Shown piece after piece: positions 59,429 through 64,000 of a stretch of DNA of 64,000 bases. Both the position numbers and the translations under genes were made by a program. The first letter of the stretch is position 1; each line of letters begins with the position of its first letter. The DNA is from Burkholderia cenocepacia (lineage in GTDB: Bacteria; Pseudomonadota; Gammaproteobacteria; Burkholderiales; Burkholderiaceae). The notes beneath the pieces are model-generated. The model was given only the letters and a program-made list of their open reading frames with translations. It was not told where the DNA came from and did no database searches. The DNA is taken from the NCBI RefSeq assembly GCF_900446215.1, contig NZ_UAQZ01000018.1:124001-188000 (forward strand), in the 5' to 3' direction.

Positions 59429-60826
59429 ATGACGAATTCATTTCCGAACGCCCGTCGATTTCTGCACGTCGCATTGGCCGTTGTCGCAGCGCTGTGCTGC
59501 TCCAGCGCCGGGGCACAGACCAGCGTCAACGAGTACGGCGTCCAGCATCAGGGCAGCGTGATCGGCGATGACGTGCTCTACAGCATTGGAGGCGGCCGCG
59601 CGGTGTCCATGAGCGGTGCGGCCAACATGCACTCCATCGGTGTTGGCGTCGGCTGGAACAGCAACCTGATCTGTGGCGACATGAGCATCACCACCACGCT
59701 GCAGAACCAGTTGAACGGCATCACCAACGGCTTCCAGGCCATCATGTCCTCGGTGATCCAGAACGCCACCGCTGCCGTGGCGTCGCTGCCCGCGTTGATC
59801 ATCCAGCGCGCCGATCCAGGGCTGTACAACCTGCTGACCAATGGGGTGCTGCAAGCCAGGCTGGATTTCGATCGCAGCAAGCTGACCTGCCGTGCCATCG
59901 CCAACCGCATGGCCGACATGGCGGGTGGGCAACTCGGTTGGGACCAACTCGCCGAAGGCATGGCGCTGAAGCAGGCCGTCGCGAGCACCGATGCGGTCTC
60001 GGCGATCGACGACGCCGAGGCGAACCGTGGCAACAATGGCGTTCCGTGGGTCGGCGGAGACAACGCCGGCGGCGCGGGCCAACGTCCGGTGCGCGTGGTC
60101 GGCGACGTGACCCGCGCCGGCTACAACCTGCTCAACGGCCGTGGCGTCGGCGACACCAGTTCGATTCCGCAAGCCAGTTGCGGCGGCAACCTGGCATGCC
60201 AGACCTGGAGTTCGCCCGATGCCGCCGCGGCCTGGGCAGTTCGCGTGCTGGGCGAGCAGGAGCAGCGCACCTGCGACGCATGCACCAAGACCGTCACCAC
60301 GCCGGGCGTTGGCCTGACCCCACTGATCCAGGAGGAATACGAGGACAAGCTGCAGGCCCTGCAGGAACTGGTCGCCGGCAGCCGTCCAACCACGGCGCAG
60401 AACCTGCAGGCTGCGAGCAGCGCGTCGCTGCCCATCACCCGTGGCGTGGTCGAGGCCCTTCGCGACGAGACGGACCAGGACATCCTGGCTCGGCGCCTGG
60501 CCTCGGAGGTCGCGCTGGCCAGCGTGCTGGAGAAGGCACTGCTGCTGCAACGCACGCTGCTGACCGGGCGCAAGGAGCCCAACGTGGCCGCCAACGAACT
60601 GGCCCAGAAGGCCGTCACCCACGAAAGCGACATCCTCGATCGCGAGATTCACAACCTGAAGGCGGAGCTGGAACTGCGCCGCGAACTGGCCAGCAACTCG
60701 CCGATGGCGATCATCCAGCGCCACAGCACCCGTGCCGCCGGTGCGCGTGGCATCTACGAGGGCGACCCGGTACGCAATCGGATCGATGAACTGCAGCGGC
60801 CGCCGTCCGGCGGAAGCCATCCATGA
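59429..60826 (+). CDS. ICE protein TIGR03755 (PFL_4711 family)
   Basis: The 465-residue protein has a signal peptide (MTNSFPNARRFLHVALAVVA.. ALCCSSAGAQ) and the family pattern VNEYGVQHQGSVIGDDVLYS IGGGRAV, GVGWNSNLICGDMSITTTLQ and IIQRADPGLYNLLTNGVLQA. The C-terminal half is helical (LLQRTLLTGRKEPNVAANEL). It corresponds to TraU-like/pilus assembly neighbours in these ICEs. The GTG at 59414 is the alternative start. Confidence 0.85.
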   Translation: MTNSFPNARRFLHVALAVVAALCCSSAGAQTSVNEYGVQHQGSVIGDDVLYSIGGGRAVSMSGAANMHSIGVGVGWNSNLICGDMSITTTLQNQLNGITNGFQAIMSSVIQNATAAVASLPALIIQRADPGLYNLLTNGVLQARLDFDRSKLTCRAIANRMADMAGGQLGWDQLAEGMALKQAVASTDAVSAIDDAEANRGNNGVPWVGGDNAGGAGQRPVRVVGDVTRAGYNLLNGRGVGDTSSIPQASCGGNLACQTWSSPDAAAAWAVRVLGEQEQRTCDACTKTVTTPGVGLTPLIQEEYEDKLQALQELVAGSRPTTAQNLQAASSASLPITRGVVEALRDETDQDILARRLASEVALASVLEKALLLQRTLLTGRKEPNVAANELAQKAVTHESDILDREIHNLKAELELRRELASNSPMAIIQRHSTRAAGARGIYEGDPVRNRIDELQRPPSGGSHP

Positions 60827-61173
60827 ATACCGTGGGGCGGTGCCTGCGCTGGCTGTCCAGCCGGCGTGCCATCCTGGTGCTGGTATGGGCGGTGTCGCTG
60901 CTGATCGCCGCGACCGCCGTCAATGTGGTCGGCATCCGCATCGCGGGCGGCATCGAGGGCTGGCAGCGCTGGATGGCGGCGCAATCCGGGGCCCTCCTGG
61001 CCTGGCGGTTGTTGCTGTACGCCGTCACCGCCTGGGGTTGGCTCTGGATGCACCATCGCCTGCGCGCGCGGGAACCGGAGCGCGCTGCCGGGCAGCGGCT
61101 GCTGCGCGCGGAGGTTGCGGCCATCGTCGCCGTGATCGTGCTGGAAGCCAGCTTGCTGATGCAGGCACGGTAG
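60823..61173 (+). CDS. Small ICE membrane protein
   Basis: The 116-residue protein overlaps the preceding gene by four bases and has three predicted membrane helices (RAILVLVWAVSLLIAATAVN, LLAWRLLLYAVTAWGWLWMH, LRAEVAAIVAVIVLEASLLM). It lies at the position of the small PFL_4712-type gene between TIGR03755 and TraG-N in related ICEs. Function unknown. Confidence 0.7.
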   Translation: MNTVGRCLRWLSSRRAILVLVWAVSLLIAATAVNVVGIRIAGGIEGWQRWMAAQSGALLAWRLLLYAVTAWGWLWMHHRLRAREPERAAGQRLLRAEVAAIVAVIVLEASLLMQAR

Positions 61174-61186
61174 CGCAGGGTTCGCC

Positions 61187-62704
61187 ATGACGCTGTTCAC
61201 GACCGACTACCTGGAGTACTACCTGACGCTGGTGTCCTGGGTGGTCCACAACGGCATCTGGTCGGTGCTGGTCGCCAGCGGCATGTTCGCCGTCCCGTTC
61301 CTGGCGATCGTCATCCAGGAATGGCTGAAGGCCCGCGCGGAAGGCGCGGACGAGGGCAACAAGGGCGTGCTGTCCTCGGCTCGCATCGAGAACCGCGTCT
61401 TCGTCGCCATCGTGGTGATCATGTTCGCGGGCATCCCCTTCATCGACGTCGATCTCAACACCATCAAGTACGACCGTTCGCGTTCGACCCAATGCCAAGT
61501 GAATGTCCCGGAGCCGACCGATACGGGCTGGTCGCAATCGTTCAGCACGATCAACAACCAGTCGGCCAAGGTGCCGGTGTGGTGGTTCGCCATGCACGAG
61601 ATCTCGCGCGCGATCACCGGCGCCTCTGTCGCGGCCATTCCCTGCGGCACCGACCTGCGGCAGATCCGCATGGACATCGACGCGACCCGCATCGACGACC
61701 CGGTGCTGGCCCAGGAGGTCAGCGACTTCACCCGCGACTGCTATGGCCCCGCCCGCGCCAAGCTGTTCATGACCCGGCCCAGCCTGAGCGAGGAGCAGAT
61801 GCACGACGTCACCTGGATCGGCTCCAGCTACTTCGTCGGCACTGCCGGCTTCTACGACAGCTACCGCTCCAGGACACCGCGCGATGCCTGGCCGTTCGAC
61901 GCCACGCGCGACGCCGGCCTGGCCCAAGTGCCCGGCGGAGGCGGCTACCCGACCTGCCGGCAGTGGTGGTCCGACGGCGGCCACGGCCTGCGGGCACGAT
62001 TGCTGGCCCAGGTCGATCCCAACCTGCTGGCGCGACTGGCCGGCTGGGCGGGCTTCCTGAGCCAGGCCGAGGTCAACGACTCGGTGATCCGCGCCGTCGC
62101 CAGCCCTCGCCAGCAGAAGCTCAACCAGGGGGCGGTATACACCGACTACGGTGGCCAGATCGACATGACGCTGCCCAACATCGTCACCCGCGCTGCTAGC
62201 GACGTGGGGCTGACCGTCGGATCACTGGGCTATTTCCCGGCGATGGACGTGGTGCGGCAGGCGCTGCCGATGGTGCTGTCCCTGCTCAAGATGGCGCTGG
62301 TCATCTGCATCCCGCTGGTGCTGCTGATCGGCACCTATGACCTCAAGACCGTGGTCACGGTGAGCGTGGTGCAGTTCGCGCTGTTCTTCACCGAATTCTG
62401 GTTTCAGCTCGCCCGCTGGATCGACTCGACGATCCTCGATGCGCTCTACGGCTGGGGGTGGGGCTGGAACCGGCCGCACACGAACTTCGATCCGCTGGTG
62501 GGCCTCAACAACACCTTCGGAGACATGCTGCTAAACTTCGTGATGGCCACGATGTTCCTGGTGCTCCCGGCATTCTGGATTGGCGCATTGACTTGGGCTG
62601 GGATTCGGGCCGGAACTGTCGCAAATGCTTTCTCGGCAGGCACCAAGGACGCGGGCAACGCAGGCGGCAAGGGGCCAGGCGTCATGTCGAGGAAGCTGAA
62701 ATGA
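61187..62704 (+). CDS. TraG N-terminal-domain conjugation protein
   Basis: The 505-residue integral membrane protein begins FTTDYLEYYLTLVSWVVHNG IWSVLVASGMFAVPFLAIVI. It has a large periplasmic part with four cysteines (CQVNVPEPTDTG, PCGTDLRQI, TRDCYGPAR, PTCRQWWSDGGHGLRARLLA) and further helices (MALVICIPLVLLIGTYDLKT, SVVQFALFFTEFWFQLARWI). The family (TraG-N, PFL_4713 type) takes part in mating-pair stabilisation in ICE and F-type transfer. The disulphide-forming DsbA-like protein upstream may help fold it. It looks intact. Confidence 0.88.
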   Translation: MTLFTTDYLEYYLTLVSWVVHNGIWSVLVASGMFAVPFLAIVIQEWLKARAEGADEGNKGVLSSARIENRVFVAIVVIMFAGIPFIDVDLNTIKYDRSRSTQCQVNVPEPTDTGWSQSFSTINNQSAKVPVWWFAMHEISRAITGASVAAIPCGTDLRQIRMDIDATRIDDPVLAQEVSDFTRDCYGPARAKLFMTRPSLSEEQMHDVTWIGSSYFVGTAGFYDSYRSRTPRDAWPFDATRDAGLAQVPGGGGYPTCRQWWSDGGHGLRARLLAQVDPNLLARLAGWAGFLSQAEVNDSVIRAVASPRQQKLNQGAVYTDYGGQIDMTLPNIVTRAASDVGLTVGSLGYFPAMDVVRQALPMVLSLLKMALVICIPLVLLIGTYDLKTVVTVSVVQFALFFTEFWFQLARWIDSTILDALYGWGWGWNRPHTNFDPLVGLNNTFGDMLLNFVMATMFLVLPAFWIGALTWAGIRAGTVANAFSAGTKDAGNAGGKGPGVMSRKLK

Positions 62705-62721
62705 CTCAGCGATGAACGGCT

Positions 62722-63099
62722 TCAATCGTCTTCGCTGTACATCTCGTGAGAGGTGTCGTTGTAAAGGTTTGGATCGTAGCCAGGCGTTTGACGTAGTTCA
62801 TCCAGACTCGCAGGAAATTGCAGGTCAAAATCGTCGTCGCCCCCCGACGTCTGCTCCGCCATCCTTGCTGCCACAGCGAGAGCGACCAGCATCAGCGCCA
62901 CCCAGAATGCGACGTACAGCAACACCCCGAGGATCGCCAGCTTGACCACCCAGATCAGCACCCTTGCACCGCCTGCCGGCAGTCCCTGCGCCATCAGCCA
63001 TCGATGCACTCGACGCTCCGCGCGCAGGTAACCACCCCATACGCTGCCCAGCCAGCGGCCGAGTCGCGCTGCAGTGGTCATGCCTGCGGTCTGCTTCAT
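62722..63099 (-). CDS. DUF3742-family ICE protein
   Basis: The 125-residue protein has an N-terminal amphipathic part (RLGRWLGSVWGGYLRAERRV HRWLMAQGLPAGG) and one or two membrane helices (ILGVLLYVAFWVALMLVALA). The tail is acidic and ends YDPNLYNDTSHEMYSEDD. DUF3742 genes normally lie opposite to and just after TraG-N in these ICEs, as here. Function unknown. Confidence 0.85.
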   Translation of the reverse strand: MKQTAGMTTAARLGRWLGSVWGGYLRAERRVHRWLMAQGLPAGGARVLIWVVKLAILGVLLYVAFWVALMLVALAVAARMAEQTSGGDDDFDLQFPASLDELRQTPGYDPNLYNDTSHEMYSEDD

Positions 63100-63154
63100 G
63101 GTGGCTACCTCATGGTCGTTCCACGGCCGCTGGGCAAGGCGGTGCCGGTCTCCT

Positions 63155-63568
63155 TCATCCCTGCCGCGCCGCGAATGCTTCGGCGGTCATGATCAGGCCG
63201 GGAAAGTCCTCTCGCATGGCGAGAATGTCCGCATCGCCCGTGATCAACGCATCCGCCTTGCCGACATGCGCGAGCACCAGGAACACCTGGTCCTTCTCGT
63301 CGCGGCAGACCGGCAGGTCTGGCCATGGTGCCGGAAGTTCCACCACATCGGCGTAGGGCAGGAAGTCCGCCAGCAACTCCTGCTGTTCCAAGGTAGACAG
63401 CTTGAACTTGGGATAGGCCAGGACGCGCAGGAGTTCACTGGCCGTCTCCCGGCAGACCAGCGGCTGCAACTGCTGTTGCTGCCAGGCTTGGCGTATCCAG
63501 GCCAGGCGTCCGGCATTGAAGATCAGCGCCGACAGCACGATGTTGGTGTCGAGCACGACCCTGTGCAT
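63155..63568 (-). CDS. PIN-domain toxin (putative toxin TIGR00305-like)
   Basis: The 137-residue PIN ribonuclease has its acidic residues in VVLDTNIVLSALIFNAGRLA (D-T-N), ETASELLRVLAYPKFKLSTL (E), CRDEKDQVFLVLAHVGKADA (D) and LITGDADILAM (D). This is the standard PIN active site for RNA cleavage. It overlaps the antitoxin stop by one base (TGATG). It forms a complete toxin-antitoxin pair, likely stabilising the ICE. Confidence 0.9.
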   Translation of the reverse strand: MHRVVLDTNIVLSALIFNAGRLAWIRQAWQQQQLQPLVCRETASELLRVLAYPKFKLSTLEQQELLADFLPYADVVELPAPWPDLPVCRDEKDQVFLVLAHVGKADALITGDADILAMREDFPGLIMTAEAFAARQG

Positions 63569-63786
63569 CAGCGCCGTGCCCAGGCCACGGCATCCTCGAC
63601 GTCCTGTTCGGTGATCCCGAGTTGCTCCAGCTTCTCGCGCACGGCCTGGGCCTTCTGGACCCGCACCGGCGTCAGGACGATCCGGCCGCCCTCGACGGTC
63701 ACGTCGAAGTACTCCGCCGCATCCACGCCGGACACGGCCGCCTTGGGCAGCGTGATCTGATTTTTAGAGGTGAGCTTGGCAAGCAT
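63568..63786 (-). CDS. AbrB/MazE-type antitoxin
   Basis: The 72-residue protein opens MLAKLTSKNQITLPKAAVSG, the swapped-hairpin AbrB DNA-binding motif (SKxQITLPK), followed by YFDVTVEGGRIVLTPVRVQK and a helical tail (AVREKLEQLGITEQDVEDAV) that would bind the PIN toxin. A GGAGG ribosome-binding site precedes the ATG. It is co-translated with the toxin, which it would neutralise and co-repress. Confidence 0.88.
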   Translation of the reverse strand: MLAKLTSKNQITLPKAAVSGVDAAEYFDVTVEGGRIVLTPVRVQKAQAVREKLEQLGITEQDVEDAVAWARR

Positions 63787-63816
63787 GGGAGACCTCCGTC
63801 AGTTACAAAGGAAATC

Positions 63817-64000
63817 TTACTTCCTTACTCCATTCTCGACAAGCATGTCTTTGGGCGTAGGGGTTTCAGGGCCTGCTGCGCTTCCAGCGCCGGTTGAAGC
63901 GGCCTGGTCCGGTGAAAACACAGTGCCTGTTCCGTCCGATCCTGGAGCGCACGAGATCCGCATTGATTGCGGCACAGGAAGCCGACTGCCCCTATACCAA
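63817..64000 (-). CDS. 3' end of an unidentified leftward gene (partial)
   Basis: The leftward frame is open from the right edge to a TAA at 63817-63819 and ends VFSPDQAASTGAGSAAGPET PTPKDMLVENGVRK. The ordered, hydrophilic ending and a 30-base distance to the antitoxin gene make a real C-terminus possible, but 60 codons without homology are weak evidence. Rightward frames here show no start with a ribosome-binding site. Confidence 0.3.
   Translation of the reverse strand, partial: WYRGSRLPVPQSMRISCAPGSDGTGTVFSPDQAASTGAGSAAGPETPTPKDMLVENGVRK

Noticed and set aside
63845..64000. Possible start of a relaxase gene at the right edge
   Set aside because: Relaxase genes do follow DUF3742 in these ICEs, but neither rightward frame shows a ribosome-binding site or a recognisable relaxase N-terminus.

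Overview
The window looks like an accessory region of a Burkholderia-type betaproteobacterium. The base composition is GC-rich. It carries a 1,236-bp IS407-type element, an IS256-family element and a type VI secretion (T6SS) effector island, and its gene families are those common in Burkholderia replicons. I saw no rRNA, tRNA, CRISPR array or integrase gene.

Layout. (1) 1-3.0 kb: ordinary chromosomal genes, namely a LysR regulator running off the left edge, a beta-hydroxyacid-type dehydrogenase, the frameshifted tail of an alpha/beta hydrolase, and a second LysR gene cut by the end of a Tn3-family element. (2) 3.0-6.2 kb: cargo of that element, consisting of a PepSY protein, a PAP2 phosphatase, two related membrane proteins (COG4705 type) and a lipoprotein. 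(3) 6.3-8.6 kb: an IS5-family element interrupted by an IS256-family element, both with visible target duplications. The IS5 element clips the 3' end of a GHKL-type ATPase gene. (4) 10.5-16.9 kb: a T6SS island read leftwards, with a 5'-truncated vgrG, a DUF2169 adaptor, a PAAR-like effector with an unassigned C-terminal toxin region and its probable immunity gene. A tssF 3' fragment is joined head to head with the vgrG fragment. (5) 17-25.7 kb: a plasmid/ICE maintenance-type block with an AcrVA2-like protein, DUF932, YqaJ-type nuclease, a Gp3-like zinc protein, DUF4942 and a C39-like protein lacking its cysteine. (6) 25.9-27.5 kb: a frameshifted two-gene HEPN cassette and a XRE regulator. (7) 27.7-32.0 kb: an OafA-type acyltransferase and a lipoprotein, each followed by the same kind of double hairpin.

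(8) At about 32.02 kb the sequence switches abruptly into the transfer module of an integrative conjugative element of the PFL_4706-4713 type. A 5'-truncated VirB4/TraC-like ATPase and a DsbA-like protein come first. The module resumes at 58.1-63.1 kb with TIGR03757, a broken TIGR03756, TIGR03755, TraG-N and DUF3742 genes. Between them, at 34.8-58.0 kb, lies about 23 kb of cargo made of small regulator-enzyme units: LysR, MerR, TetR and GlxA-type regulators beside alpha/beta hydrolases, two fluoroacetate-dehalogenase-like hydrolases, a glutathione transferase, a SnoaL-like protein, a LeuC/LeuD-like hydratase pair and two MFS exporters. This layout suggests breakdown, detoxification and export of small organic molecules.

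The cargo is strewn with relics: LysE exporter, MerR, CsaA-like, a second methionine aminopeptidase, and several IS3 and IS5 fragments. IS407 sits inside the 3' end of an otherwise complete methionine aminopeptidase gene, and removing it on paper restores the frame. A PIN/AbrB toxin-antitoxin pair lies near the right edge. The truncated ATPase and broken TIGR03756 gene suggest that the conjugation module here is no longer functional by itself.
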